Source: Symbiodinium natans (taxonomy: Eukaryota; Sar; Dinophyceae; Suessiales; Symbiodiniaceae). From it: a DNA stretch of 64,000 nt. Of the stretch, positions 49,587 to 59,795 are shown one piece after another. The stretch covers positions 771,201 to 835,200 of the forward strand of contig CAJNDS010000324.1 of NCBI GenBank assembly GCA_905221605.1, read 5' to 3'. Positions within the stretch are counted from its first letter, which is position 1. Every line of letters starts with the position of its first letter. The notes below the pieces were generated by a model. The model saw only the letters and a program-made list of their open reading frames with translations. It made no database searches and had not been told where the DNA came from. Position numbers and translations under genes: made by a program.

Positions 49587-49631
49587 GTTATCTTTTCATG
49601 TGATGTGGTATTACATGATCTACCATGCTGC
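49587..49631 (+). CDS. Candidate exon 2, locus L (membrane)
   Basis: GGGCCAG|G completes Trp; frame LSFHVMWYYMIYHA, donor GTATGA leaving two bases. Confidence 0.5.
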
Positions 49632-49888
49632 GTATGACACCATAGCGTTCTTCTAGCCACAGCTTGCTTGGCATTGGGACCCGATTCGGAGGGTTCTAGG
49701 GTCTAGGGTTGAGGGTATTTGGGGTGCGAACCTGGAAGCCGCCCCAAAACCCTAAACCCTTCACGGTTTAGGGTTCAGGGTTTAGGGTTTAGGGTTTAGG
49801 GACCCTAAACCCTAAACCCTAAACCCTGAAAAGCGTACGTACCCTGAACCCTAAACCCCAAAGCCGATACCTTAACACCGATATGGGT

Positions 49889-49978
49889 AGTTTCCTAAAT
49901 TAGGGCCCCTGTTTGGGTGCCCATTATATGGCGGCACCCTCTAACAAGGGATCCCAAAAACCTACCCTAGTTTAGAGA
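49889..49978. mobile_element. MITE-like element, family D
   Basis: CTAAATTAGGGCCCCTGTTT ... GGATCCCAAAAACCTACCCTAGTTTAG, eroded arms. Confidence 0.55.
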
Positions 49979-50084
49979 ACCCTAAACCCTAACCTAAACC
50001 CTAAACCCTAAGACCCCAAACCCGAAACCCGAATACCCTATACCCTGGCCCTCTACCCTGGAACCCTCAACAAAATGCTCACAG

Positions 50085-50130
50085 GGTGCGGCTGGCGCAC
50101 AACATTCTCTGCAGTGGAAGGCGCCCTAGG
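50085..50130 (+). CDS. Candidate exon 3, locus L
   Basis: GCTCACAG|G, frame VRLAHNILCSGRRPR, donor GTTAGG at phase 0. A competing frame (GAAGAQHSLQWKAP) ends at 50126-50128. Confidence 0.48.
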
Positions 50131-50381
50131 GTTAGGGTTTAGGGTTTAGGGGCAGGGTTTTTTATATTTCAGGCTTAGGGAATATCCGGGATGATTGGGG
50201 CTTCCCCAACTCGGGGGAGCACATGACCCTAAACCCTAAACTCTAAACCCTAAACTGCTTGAAGCTGTCTGTCCGTGGCATCTGCAGCTGTAATATCAAG
50301 GCTACATGCCATGTCAACCCTAAACCCTAAACCCTCAACACTAAACCCTATAAACCCTACACCCTATATGCCACGTCGCAG

Positions 50382-50431
50382 CCAGTCTCGGATGCCTTGG
50401 ACGAGCAGCATCCCTGTCGAGCAGAACTTCG
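50382..50431 (+). CDS. Candidate exon 4, locus L
   Basis: CACGTCGCAG|CCA, phase 0, frame PVSDALDEQHPCRAEL, donor GTATAA leaving CG. Confidence 0.55.
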
Positions 50432-50566
50432 GTATAACCCGACTTGAAACCAACCCTAAGCTTTAGGGTTTAGGGTTCAGGGTTCAGGGTTCAGGGTTTA
50501 GGGTTTAGGGGATCCGAAACCCTGACCCACTTTCCCTCACGGCCTGTCTGTCCCAAACGCCCGAAG

Positions 50567-50720
50567 GGCCTATGCCCCTAACCTGCAAAACCTGGAAGCT
50601 TCTCTCCGAAACCTGCAACTCGGACGCATCTCTTCCTTTCCATATAGAGTTCGGACCCCAAGAAACTTAAAGCCCCCGCAAGTTTCAAGACCCAGAAGGA
50701 ACCAATTCAGCGCCATTTGA
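50567..50720 (+). CDS. Candidate 3'-terminal exon 5, locus L
   Basis: CGCCCGAAG|G completes Arg; 50 codons AYAPNLQNLEASLRNLQLGR, ISSFPYRVRTPRNLKP, PQVSRPRRNQFSAI, TGA 50718-50720. The NLQNLEASLRNLQL part is a regular amphipathic helix. The frame has no ATG, so ATG-based ORF searches miss it. One of the most convincing islands; joined length of the five exons is in phase throughout. Confidence 0.62.
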
Positions 50721-50789
50721 AGTCTGATTTTTTCAAGCCACTTCTATATGGGGGGTTTGATCTGCGTTACCCGAAGCCCTGCACTCTCA

Positions 50790-50900
50790 CCCCTAAACCC
50801 TAAACCCTAAACCCTAAACCCTAAACCCTAAACCCTAAACCCTAAACCCTAAACCCTAAACCCTAAACCCTAAACCCTAAACCCTAAACCCTAAACCCTA
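50790..50900. repeat. CCCTAAA array
   Basis: About 16 perfect units. Confidence 0.96.
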
Positions 50901-51299
50901 CAAAGGGCCCAATCACTCAGCCCGAAGCCGAAGCCAGAGTTCTTGATCAAGCCCCAGGTGAGGAATATGTGTCCTTGCCTACTAATTGCCTATACGACCC
51001 CCCCGGAAAAGTAGAACAATACTCTTCCTTACAAGCGTAATGTATGTAATATAGGGCTTTCATCTTTTCGTTTTTTGGGGCGGTTCTTGAGCAAATAGTA
51101 GTTGCATCCACCCGGTTCCTTATATGAAGGACTGGAGCTCAGCCCGAAACCCGGATCCCCAAACCCCAACCACTAAACCCAAACCCCCAACCCCAAGCCC
51201 TAAAAACCCTAAGCCCCAGCGCTTTTGGGGAAGGATGGCCGGATTCCCCAAGATGGTTTCGGGCTTTCCATATACCTCGGTAGGGAGAGCGTTAAGTGT

Positions 51300-51425
51300 T
51301 TAGGGTTTAGGGTTCGGGGTTTAGGGTTTAGGGGTTTAGGGTTTGGGGTTTGGGGTTAGGGGTTTAGGGTTTAGGGTTTAGGGTTTGGGGTTTGGGGTTT
51401 GGGGTTTTGGGGTTTAAGGGTTTAA
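51300..51425. repeat. TTTAGGG/TTTGGGG mixed array
   Basis: About 16 mixed units with GTTTAAGG variants. Confidence 0.92.
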
Positions 51426-51460
51426 GGGTTTAGGTAGGAAAAGCCTGACGACCCAGCCAG

Positions 51461-51497
51461 GCAGGACTTCATCTACACGGCAGCTTGCCCATGCAGA
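51461..51497 (+). CDS. Candidate short exon (QDFIYTAACPCR)
   Basis: CAGCCAG|G, 12 codons, donor GTTAAT at phase 0. Confidence 0.38.
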
Positions 51498-51709
51498 GTT
51501 AATGATGGGGTTTAGGGGTTAGGGTTTAGGGTTTGGGGTTTAGGGTATAAGGGTCTAGGGTTTAGGGTTTAGGGTTTAGGGTTTAGGGCTTAAATCCGAA
51601 ACCCTAAGCCATAAACCCTACGTACACTGGACTCCTGAGAGTCCTGAGCTTGGCGGGGGCGTTGAAGGTGCGGAAACCTTCCCCTGGGTCTAGGGCATAG
51701 GGTATAGGA

Positions 51710-51797
51710 TGGGATGTTCCCCCATATACAAACAGTCCATAATAGGATTCTAGTACGCCCTATTCTAATCCTTGTCAGGATAAGGGGGAACATCCCA
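51710..51797. mobile_element. MITE-like inverted repeat, family B
   Basis: GGGATGTTCCCCCATATAC ... TAAGGGGGAACATCCCA. Confidence 0.88.
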
Positions 51798-51869
51798 GGG
51801 TTTTGGTTTCAGGGTTGCTTTGTTGGGCGCTTCGGGTCTACGATTTAGGGTTTAGGTTTACCCTAAACC

Positions 51870-51955
51870 ATAAACCCTAAGCCCTAAGCCCTAAACCCTA
51901 AACCCTACACCCTAAACCCTAAACCCTAAACCCTGAACCCTAAACCCTAAACCCA
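51870..51955. repeat. CCCTAAA array
   Basis: About 12 units. Confidence 0.93.
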
Positions 51956-51996
51956 GCAAGCCTTGAAACCTCCAGTCTCTGCCCACGGCTTCTCAG

Positions 51997-52074
51997 GTGA
52001 ACTCTGCGACGGGCCTCATCGAAGCTGCGAAAACCTTCGAAGAAGATGTGCCTGAGCCGTACCAGCATCCCTGA
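51997..52074 (+). CDS. Candidate 3'-terminal exon
   Basis: GGCTTCTCAG|GTG, phase 0, frame VNSATGLIEAAKTFEEDVPE then PYQHP, TGA 52072-52074. A second frame (ELCDGPHRSCENLRRRCA) is open, but the first has the more normal composition. Confidence 0.5.
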   Translation: MNSATGLIEAAKTFEEDVPEPYQHP

Positions 52075-52262
52075 CAACCAAAACTAGCAAAAAAAGTCTC
52101 CCTACACCCTAAACCCTAGGGTGTAGGGTGTAGGGTTTAGGGTTTAGGGTTTAGACCCTTAACCCGAAACCCTATTACTATACCCTCAACAATGCCTAGA
52201 GGCTTAGAACCCTCAACCCTAAGCCCTAAAACCCTCAAACCCTAAACCTGGTTATCTGAGAG

Positions 52263-52328
52263 ACACTGACGCGTGCCCTGCAGAAGCAAATGAGCTTCGG
52301 TAGCCGAAGCTTTGGAGATACGCTTTAG
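52263..52328 (+). CDS. Candidate exon
   Basis: TATCTGAGAG|ACA, frame TLTRALQKQMSFGSRSFGDT then L, TAG 52326-52328. Internal donor GTAGCC at 52300 possible. Confidence 0.4.
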   Translation, partial: TLTRALQKQMSFGSRSFGDTL

Positions 52329-52884
52329 GGTTTAGGTTTTAGGGTTTAGGGTTTGGGGTCTCGGAGATTATGATCTGAGGGTATCAGGGCATCAGGGTTT
52401 AGGGTTTGGGGTTTAGAGTTTGGGGGTGGTATTATAAGGTATTCGGGCATCAAACCCTGAAACCCGAAACCTTCAACCCTTAAACCCTAAACCCCCACCC
52501 TCAACCCTTAAAACCCTAAACCCTCCCCACTAACTCCAAGATGCCAGCCCGTCCCCATCAGCTTGTTCCAAACCCTGACACCTCCGAACCCCCAAACCCG
52601 ACATCTCTATGGTAGGGTTTAGGGACGCCAAACCCTAAACCCTAGACCCTAAACCCCAAACCCAAAACCCAAGACCCTACGTAGCCAGTGCCCTTGTCCC
52701 TTGTACGGATGCCCCCTCTCGCCCCATGATTGCTCAACCCTAGACCCCCTAAACTCTGGGCCTTGCCTCCCGAGACCCTCAACCCTCAACCCTCAACCCT
52801 CAACCTAAACCCTCAACCCTAAACCCTAAACCCTCAACCCTAAACCCTATTATAAACCCTAAACCCTAAACCCCGCAAACCCAG

Positions 52885-52974
52885 GTGCCGTTGACTTCCC
52901 AACAGAAAAGTGTGCTTCGAGCCTGGGCTGCACATGCCAGGCATCTAGTTTTAGGCGCAGCCCCTGGAAGGGTG
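52885..52974 (+). CDS. Candidate exon
   Basis: GCAAACCCAG|GTG, phase 0 at both ends, 30 codons VPLTSQQKSVLRAWAAHARH, LVLGAAPGRV, donor GTATGC. Strong helix (SVLRAWAAHARHLVL). Confidence 0.58.
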
Positions 52975-53309
52975 GTATGCGGGTTGGTTGGTTTTGCTTG
53001 TGGGTTGGGGATTTTTTGGGTTCAGGGTTTGGGGTTTAGTGGTTTGTTGTGTTTTTTCTTTTTCTTTTGAGGGGGGGGGGGGGGGGGCGGTGGCACTTAG
53101 ATTGAGGGTTTGTAGTATGTAGGACTTGCAGAGTGGACTTTATCCGGTTTTGTATTCTTTGCAAAGCTCGGGATGACTATAATGGGCACGCATTGGTTTC
53201 ACCGAACTTTGTTTCGAAGGGTCTTACGTAGGGCGATCTTCCAGAGAGCTTAACAGCTTGGCGCTTTGAGGGTTTGCCTGCTTTGTAGGGTTTGGGGTTC
53301 CGGGTATGG

Positions 53310-53375
53310 AGGTTATGTATCTTGCCTTCTTTTGGTGGTACCAAACTTCATTGCAGAATCCAAGCCCCAAAAGAA
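53310..53375. mobile_element. Small foldback
   Basis: CTTCTTTTGGTGGTA ... CCAAGCCCCAAAAGAAG, 10-12 bp arms. Confidence 0.5.
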
Positions 53376-53689
53376 GTCAGTTACAGTCTCCAGCTACCCT
53401 AAGCTCTAAACCCCAAATCCTAAAACGCTGGACCTTCAACCCAGTAAACCCATACCCTCAAAGTTTGTTTCAATTATAGATATGTACTTGTATGTAGTAG
53501 ATTTTTGGTTCCTTATAATATCGTGACTTCATATGGGCGTTATCCGCAAACCCTTGTCTTCTTTTTTCAATGGCGAATATTTTATATAGATTTCTGCTTG
53601 TTTTTTAGTATCCGCGAAAGGCCCGCGAAAGCGCGGCGGAAGGCGCCGCGAAAGGGATAATCTGGTTGATAAAATATCATGCCCCTTAA

Positions 53690-55560
53690 CCCTCAAACCC
53701 CAAGCAAGTGCGTTTAGGGACCGCCCCTAAACGCACCCGTGGTGCAGGTTTCAGTGTATTTGTGGTTCATACTGATAGAATATCCTGCCCGCATGCGTGT
53801 GCATTTAGGGACCGCGCCTAAACGCACCCATAGTGCAGGTTTCAGCCTATCTGGGGCTCATATTGATAGAATATCCTGCCCCTTAACCCTCAAGCCCCAG
53901 TGCGAGTGCGTTTAGGGACCGCGCCTAAACGCACCCATTGTGCAGGTTTCAGCCTATTTGGGGTTCATACTGATAGAATAATTATCCTGTCCCTTAAGCC
54001 TCAAACCCCAATGCGAGTGCGTTTAGGGACCGCGCCTAAACGCACCCATTGTGCAAGTTTCAGCCTATTTGGGGTTCATACTGATAGAATATCCTGTCTC
54101 TTAAGCCGCAAACCCCAATGCGAGTGCGTTTAGGGACCGCCTCTAAACGCACCCATAGTGCAGGCTTCAGCCTATTTGGTAGAACATTCTGCCCCTTAAC
54201 CCTCAAGCCCCAATGCGAGTGCATTTAGGGACCGCGCCTAAACGCACCCATTCTGCAGGTTTCAGCCTATTTGGGGTTCATACTGATAGACTAATTATCC
54301 TGTCCCTTAAGCCTCAAGCCCCAGTGCGAGTGCGTTTAGGGACCGCCTCTAAACGCACCCGTTGTGCAGGTTTCAGCCTATTTGGGGTTCATACTGATAG
54401 AGTATCCTGCCCCTTAACCCTCAAGCCCCAATGCGAGTGCGTTTAGGGACCGCGCTTAAAAGCACCCATAAGTGCAGGTTTCAGCCTATTTGGGGTTCAT
54501 ACTGATAGAATATCCTGCCCCTTAACCCTCAAGCCCGAATGCCAGTGCGTTTAGGGACTGCCCCTAAACGCACCCATAGTGCAGGTCTCAGCCTATTTGG
54601 GCTTCACACATACTTTGTTTTGCTCCCCGACGAATGCGTTTCAAACGCACCCATATGGGGCTTAGGGGGTTTTATGCCTGATGCCTGAAAGCATTCGGGG
54701 ATCAGGGGCAAAGTGCGCTTTGGAAGGCTTCAAAAATGCACACTGATCCCTGTCGAGTGCAAAAACGCAGGCTTGGATGGTTGATGGCACGTGCTGGAGA
54801 GCAAGATCTCCGCGACTGACCGCGAAAGTGCTCCCTGATTTCACGCTGTTTCTGAGAGGAAGCGCACGCTGAAAATGGCGAAAGGCACGCGAAAGGTCCG
54901 CGAAAGGGACGCGATTGGGCGACAGGTCCTGGAAAGGTATTGGCCAGCCGTGCTTCCAACTTCCATGAAATTTGGCTGATAGAATATCATGCCGATTAGC
55001 CCTCAAACCCGAAACGAGTGCGTTTAGGGACCGCGTGCAAACGCACCCATGGTGCAGGTTTCAGCCTATTTGGGGTTCGTACTGATGGACTCTCATGCCC
55101 GTGCAGTGCAAACGCACCCGTGGTGCAGGTTTCAGCCTATTTGGGGTTCGTACTAATGGACTCTCATGCCCCTGCACACCTCAAACCCAAGTGAGTGAGT
55201 TAAAACTGCACTATGGGTGCGTTTAGGGGCGGTCCCTAAACGCACTCGCATTGGGGTTTGAAGTGTTCAGGGGCATGAGAGTCCATAAGTACGAACCATA
55301 AATAGGCTGAAACCTGCACTATGGGTGCGTTTAGGGGCGGTCCCTAAACGCACTCGCATTGGGGTTTGAGGGTTAAGGGGCAGGATATTCTATCAGTATG
55401 AACCCCAAATAGGCTGAAACCTGCACTTATGGGTGCGTTTAGGCGCGGTCCCTAAACGCACTCGCATTGGGGTTTGAGGCTTAAGGGACAGGATATTCTA
55501 TCAGTATGAGCCCCAAATAGGCTGAAACCTGCACTATGGGTGCCTTTAGGGGCGGACCGT
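53690..55560. repeat. Hairpin satellite of about 108-bp units with orientation switch
   Basis: About nine direct copies (53690-54600) of CCCCTTAACCCTCAAGCCCC...GATAGAATATCC, each with a stem GTGCGTTTAGG/CCTAAACGCAC around ACCGCG. After a unique centre (54610-54980) come two partial direct copies, then from 55195 about four copies in reverse orientation. GCGAAAGGTCCGCGAAAGG motifs mark the left side (53614), the centre (54890) and the right side (55845). Open frames in this span are repeat translation. Confidence 0.92.
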
Positions 55561-55572
55561 TTGTCCAGAAGC

Positions 55573-55770
55573 GCTGCTTTCAGCACATCGATTCCCCTTC
55601 TTGGGATGAGAGAGCAAAGTGCGTTTTGAGGGTCCTGGAAAACGCACACTGGAGCTTGTATTTGGTTTTGTCGACCACTTGTCCACAAGCATTGAAACCA
55701 GCACATTGATTCCCCTTCTTGGGGTGAGAGGGCAAAGTGCGTTTTGGGGGGCTTGGAAAACGCCCCCAGC
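55573..55770. repeat. 125-bp tandem duplication
   Basis: CAGCACATCGATTCCCCTTC...AAAGTGCGTTTTGRGG...GGAAAACGC at 55573-55650 and 55698-55770. Confidence 0.85.
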
Positions 55771-56018
55771 TTCCCTGCTGTTTGTACTTGGTTATGTCGA
55801 CTATATCATCGACGAAAACTCTATGATAGTTTTACGTCTCCGCGAAGGGCGCGAAAGGTCCGCGAAAGGCGCGGCGCTTGGTGCTTTCCTGGGAACAAGA
55901 AAATCAGACAACCCCCATATAAGTTCCTTATAACAGCAACCCGGATAACTGTTCTCTACAACCTACCAACCCCAGCTGGCATTCCAACGAAACGAAACCC
56001 CTGCGCCTCGTGCAGCAG

Positions 56019-56101
56019 GATTGACGGGTTTGAACCTTTTCGCCGTGCAAGATTGGTTCTCGACCCTGGGCGTCAAGAAGAGAGATTCCCATTCGTTGAA
56101 G
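56019..56101 (+). CDS. Candidate exon
   Basis: CGTGCAGCAG|G, frame IDGFEPFRRARLVLDPGRQE then ERFPFVE, donor GTAGAT. The same frame is open upstream (PTPAGIPTKRNPCASCSR), so the exon may start earlier; a CxxC is then included. Confidence 0.52.
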
Positions 56102-56704
56102 GTAGATAAGGTCCAAAATAGGCTTAGAGGGCTGGATAGTATCATTGTATGTTTTTGCTTATTTGCCCGAAAGGGAATGTTCACATGAAGCCACATACTG
56201 CTTCTCAAACCCTAAGCCCTAAACCCCTAAATCCTAAATCCTAAGCCCCAACCCTACACATAGCACCAAGTTTGCTGTGACTGACGTTGAGGGTTTCGTT
56301 TTTTTGGCGTCAGGTCTAGGGAAGAAGTCGGGCAGCAGCTTGCTTAGGTCATTTCCTAAACCCAAAACCCTGAACCCTGGACCCTGAACCCTAAACCCCA
56401 AACCCTAACCTTAAGGCTCCAAGGGCTCTTGTTTTTAGGTTTTTTTGGGCCCAAAGGCCTTATTCCAGAAGGTTTTCGGGCTGTGTTTGAGCCTAAGGGT
56501 GAGCCTAAGCCCTCAACTTTAGATTCAATTACCTCAGTCCCCATCACAAAAACACAACTGGCTTCGCGGTTCACAGGTTGCTCTGGAATCTAAACCCTTT
56601 ACAGCCCCAAAGAATCCTAAACACAGACTAGCCTAAGTACTGCAACAAAACCCCCAACCCTCAATTCACTGAAACACCATCCTTGCATGTGAGCGCTTGC
56701 CGAG

Positions 56705-56741
56705 GCAGGATGAGATTGACGACTTCAAGCATGCGACCAAA
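56705..56741 (+). CDS. Candidate exon (QDEIDDFKHATK)
   Basis: TTGCCGAG|G, 12 codons, donor GTAGAG at phase 0. Unspliced it runs VEIWSHGS to TGA 56766. Confidence 0.45.
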
Positions 56742-57142
56742 GTAGAGATTTGGTCGCACGGGAGTTGATCCGATTCCTGCAACCCTAGACCCTAAACGCT
56801 GAAATTGCGGGTGTAGGGTTCAGGGGTTTTGGGGTTGTTTAGGGGTTTAGGGCTTTAGAGGTTTAGGGGTTGGGGGTTAGGGCAGTTAGGGGTTAGGGGT
56901 TCAGGGCTTCAGGTTTCGGTCCGTAGCTCTGCTTGGCAGTCGGTCATGGTCTTCCAAAAGCAAGCCACAGGCATTAGTTCCCAAACCCTCACCATGAAAC
57001 CCTTCAACCCTTAAACCCTTAAACCCTACAGCCTTGAGGCCTCAACCCTGAATCCCTAAACCCTTTAAATCCTCAACCCAAAAGGGTTTCCGGTAGAGTT
57101 GGGACGCAGATAACCCTAAACCCTTAACCCACTGCCTTCCAG

Positions 57143-57214
57143 GGGGTCAACGAGGCGGTTCTGTACCAGCCGTACGGCGATCCTTGCATCAAAGGAGCAT
57201 TTATCCCAAAGTAG
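57143..57214 (+). CDS. Candidate exon, possibly 3'-terminal
   Basis: TGCCTTCCAG|GGG, phase 0, frame GVNEAVLYQPYGDPCIKGAF then IPK, TAG 57212-57214. A donor (GTAGTG) overlaps the stop. In phase with 56741. Confidence 0.52.
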   Translation, partial: GVNEAVLYQPYGDPCIKGAFIPK

Positions 57215-57379
57215 TGGTTTTCGGGTTTAGGGTTTAGGGTGTAATTGCGGTTTAGGGTCTAGGATTTAGGGTTTAGGGGAGCCTGCTCAAAATGCCTGAA
57301 AAATAGAATCGAATGGGCCTGGACCTTGAATCAGAAATCTAAACGCGGGTTAGGGTTTAGGGGTTTGTATCATGCAAAG

Positions 57380-57464
57380 ACTACCGTTGATTTCCACACC
57401 CGACTTGATCCGGATGCACCTCTTAGGGTTCTGGTCCTCAAGCTCAGCGTGGAGCAGGGCCGAG
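57380..57464 (+). CDS. Candidate exon; telomeric donor
   Basis: CATGCAAAG|ACT then |GTTTAGGG. Frame TTVDFHTRLDPDAPLRVLVL then KLSVEQGR. A second frame (LPLISTPDLIRMHLLGFW) is also open and would fit if 57211 is spliced. Confidence 0.52.
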
Positions 57465-57537
57465 GTTTAGGGTTTAGGGTTTAGGGTTCAGGGTTCAGGG
57501 TTCAGGTTTAGGGTTTAGAGTTGAGGGTGGAGGGAAG

Positions 57538-57593
57538 AGGGTGTTGTTACCGCCTGTCCAGACTACACCTCGACTCTGTGCCTCTCACCCTAA
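57538..57593 (+). CDS. Candidate 3'-terminal exon; stop in CCCTAAA
   Basis: GAGGGAAG|AG, in phase with 57464, frame GVVTACPDYTSTLCLSP, TAA 57591-57593 formed by CCC-TAA-A. Confidence 0.38.
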
Positions 57594-57984
57594 ACCCCAA
57601 CCCCCCTCAACTCACGCTTGGCTCCCTGAGTAGTATCGTTTCGGGATGTCGGGCGCTTAAGACTTTAGGGTTTTGGGGTTTAGGGTTGAACCCTAAACCC
57701 CAAAACCCTAAAGCTTGAAGCCCAGCACCCTCAACCCTACACCCTAAGTCCTAAATCCTAAACCCTAAACCCTAAACCCTAAACCCTAAACCCCAGCTAG
57801 TCAGGCTTTACGGGAGTTCTGGTGCATGTTGTCTTTCGGATGTGTCGTACTTCGTGCTTTTGCAAGCATGAGCCCAAGTCAAACCCCTATAAACCCCACC
57901 TGAAGGCTCTGGTGTAGTTCCTGCTTGGGTCAGTTCTCGGGAAATTCTTGTATACCACCCCCCAAAAGGGCACGCAGGAGCCTT

Positions 57985-58040
57985 TACCCTAAACCCTAAA
58001 CCCTAAACCCCAAACCCTAAACCCTAAACCCTAAACACTA
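57985..58040. repeat. CCCTAAA array
   Basis: About seven units just upstream of the next candidate exon. Confidence 0.92.
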
Positions 58041-58066
58041 AGACTGTCTCTTTTGTCCGGTTGCAG

Positions 58067-58120
58067 TTCCGGGCTTTTGGGGCCCGCCTGGCCGCAAGTT
58101 CGCTGCGATTGGGCTTTGGG
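58067..58120 (+). CDS. Candidate exon
   Basis: CTCTTTTGTCCGGTTGCAG|TTC: a textbook tract and acceptor. 18 codons FRAFGARLAASSLRLGFG, donor GTATGC, phase 0 both ends. Confidence 0.6.
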
Positions 58121-58147
58121 GTATGCAAGGCTAGATGCGAGGCTAGG

Positions 58148-58232
58148 ATTCAGGGTTTAGGGTTTAGGGTTTAGGGTTTAGGGTTTAGGGTTTAGGGTTT
58201 AGGGTTTAGGGTTTAGGGTTTAGGGTTTAGGG
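58148..58232. repeat. TTTAGGG array
   Basis: About 12 perfect units. Confidence 0.96.
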
Positions 58233-58463
58233 TTAGTATATACATAATACCGACTTTGTGGTCAGAAGTCTGTAAATTTTCCCTGTGTGGGGGGCTGTTG
58301 GGAGCCCTTTGGTGTGGGTCAGCCAAAAGTGTTTAGGGGCTCAGGGGTTTAGATGCTTTTAGTGGCGGTTAAGAAATTTACCTTTGTGGATACTCGGCAA
58401 GGCACAGAGGGAGAGGACGTGTCCAATTTGTTATCATTCAGAATTTCGGCTGCTCGGGTTTAG

Positions 58464-58522
58464 GGCAGATTTTGGAGATAGGGTCTTGCCGAGTCGGTTG
58501 TGCGTGAAAGCCATCATGCAAG
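58464..58522 (+). CDS. Candidate exon
   Basis: CGGGTTTAG|G, frame ADFGDRVLPSRLCVKAIMQ, donor GTTCTC leaving one base. The frame is open on (SQQEQGTQRQPPSRMP) up to the family C element. Confidence 0.48.
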
Positions 58523-58566
58523 GTTCTCAGCAAGAGCAGGGGACCCAACGGCAACCACCATCTAGG

Positions 58567-58673
58567 ATGCCCAGTAGTGCCCTCATTCCCTTTTTGGGGG
58601 CTCTAGGTTCCCCTATAAACCCCTTTAAGCAAAAAAGGGCACCCTTCTTTTTCCTAGGTTACTGGGCAACCTA
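58567..58673. mobile_element. MITE-like inverted repeat, family C
   Basis: ATGCCCAGTAGTGCCC ... GGTTACTGGGCAACCTAG, diverged copy. Confidence 0.7.
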
Positions 58674-58722
58674 GACATGAACTCTAGAACTGGTAGCCAT
58701 GGTGTCGCGTCTCCTCCTATAG

Positions 58723-58830
58723 TCCCTCTTTCTGCGGCGCCTCAAGGAAGACGCGAACATGAGCATGCTTTTCCAGCTGCTGATGCTGGACAAGAGCGCG
58801 ACTGGGATGGCAAACACCCTCGCTTTTTAG
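58723..58830 (+). CDS. Candidate 3'-terminal exon
   Basis: GTCTCCTCCTATAG|TCC, phase 0, 35 codons SLFLRRLKEDANMSMLFQLL, MLDKSATGMANTLAF, TAG 58828-58830, followed at once by a TTTAGGG array. Amphipathic helices with RRLKED; one of the clearest islands. Confidence 0.62.
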   Translation, partial: SLFLRRLKEDANMSMLFQLLMLDKSATGMANTLAF

Positions 58831-58964
58831 GGTTTAGGGTTTAGGGTTTAGGGTTTAGGGTTTAAAGTTTAGGGTTTAGGGTTTAGGGTTTTACACGAAG
58901 TGCGGACCCACACGCCCTAAGCCCAAAGTAATTCCTCTGCTCCTGAAGTCTCCTAGGGCCCCAG

Positions 58965-59020
58965 ATGCTTTCCGTGCATGCAGGTCATCTGCAGTAGCCC
59001 TTCGCCCAAAACCTGTGCAA
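58965..59020 (+). CDS. Candidate exon; telomeric donor
   Basis: GGGCCCCAG|AT, frame AFRACRSSAVALRPKPVQ, donor |GTTTAGGG, phase 0 end matching 59177. Confidence 0.45.
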
Positions 59021-59094
59021 GTTTAGGGTTTAGGGTTCAGGGATGTTCAGGGTAAACACTAAACCCTAAGCCCGAAGCCCTAAGCCCTAAACCC

Positions 59095-59162
59095 TAAACC
59101 CTAACCCTAAACCCTAAACCCTAAACCCTAAACCCTAAACCCTAAACCCTAAACCCTAAACC
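59095..59162. repeat. CCCTAAA array
   Basis: About nine units, ending shortly before the acceptor at 59176. Confidence 0.94.
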
Positions 59163-59176
59163 GGGTAGCCTGCAAG

Positions 59177-59259
59177 GATGTAGCGCAATCTGCAACGCGC
59201 CTTCCCTGTGCCGACACGGCTTTTGCACCTGGGCTCGTGAGGCGCGCACACCGCCAGTG
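59177..59259 (+). CDS. Candidate exon
   Basis: GCCTGCAAG|GAT, phase 0, frame DVAQSATRLPCADTAFAPGL then VRRAHRQ, donor GTGAGG leaving TG. In phase with 59020. Confidence 0.55.
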
Positions 59260-59277
59260 GTGAGGGCTCCCGGCTTT

Positions 59278-59375
59278 AGGGTTTATAGGGTATATAGGGT
59301 ATATAGGGTTTATAGGGTTTATAGGGTTTATAGGGTTTATAGGGTTTATAGGGTTTTTCAGGGTTTATAGGGTTT
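59278..59375. repeat. (GGGTTTATA)n array
   Basis: About ten 9-bp units, as at 994-1150. The next 1.2 kb (59400-60640) holds degenerate repeats, a family D element (59692-59795), a G-run and a partial family B element (60523-60580); no gene supported. Confidence 0.92.
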
Positions 59376-59691
59376 AGGGTTTAGGCCAGCGATTGACTGT
59401 TTAGGGTTTAGGGTCCAAAATAGGTTGCAGGGTTTAGGGTTTAGGGTTTGCGGGTCTCTGGCGTAAGGTGTATAGGGTTTAGGGTGCACGGTTTGGGGTG
59501 TTTAGTCCGACTCTCAGGTGCGTAGTGTTTAGGGCAGAATGTTAAGGGTGTTTTGTTTTCCGGGTTTTGGGTTTCGGCTGTAAGGTTTACGTTTTTGGAG
59601 GTCAGGCTCCCTGAACCTATGCATAACAGACTGCATGAATACATAAATGTGTGTGTGTGTGTTTATGTACATATATATATATATATCGTCA

Positions 59692-59795
59692 TTTCTTTAC
59701 GGTATGGTCCCCCTTGGGGCTACTACTATCAGCCGGAACGTGGTATACAGGATACATACCCAAGAAGGACCATAACTTTGAGAACTGACCATATA
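59692..59795. mobile_element. MITE-like inverted repeat, family D
   Basis: TTACGGTATGGTCCCCCTTG ... CCCAAGAAGGACCATAACTTTGAGAACTGACC. Confidence 0.72.

Noticed and set aside
53900-55006. Repeated frames MRVRLGTAPKRTHC... in the hairpin satellite
   Set aside because: They span exactly one satellite unit each and stop at the same place in every copy; no sign of coding constraint.
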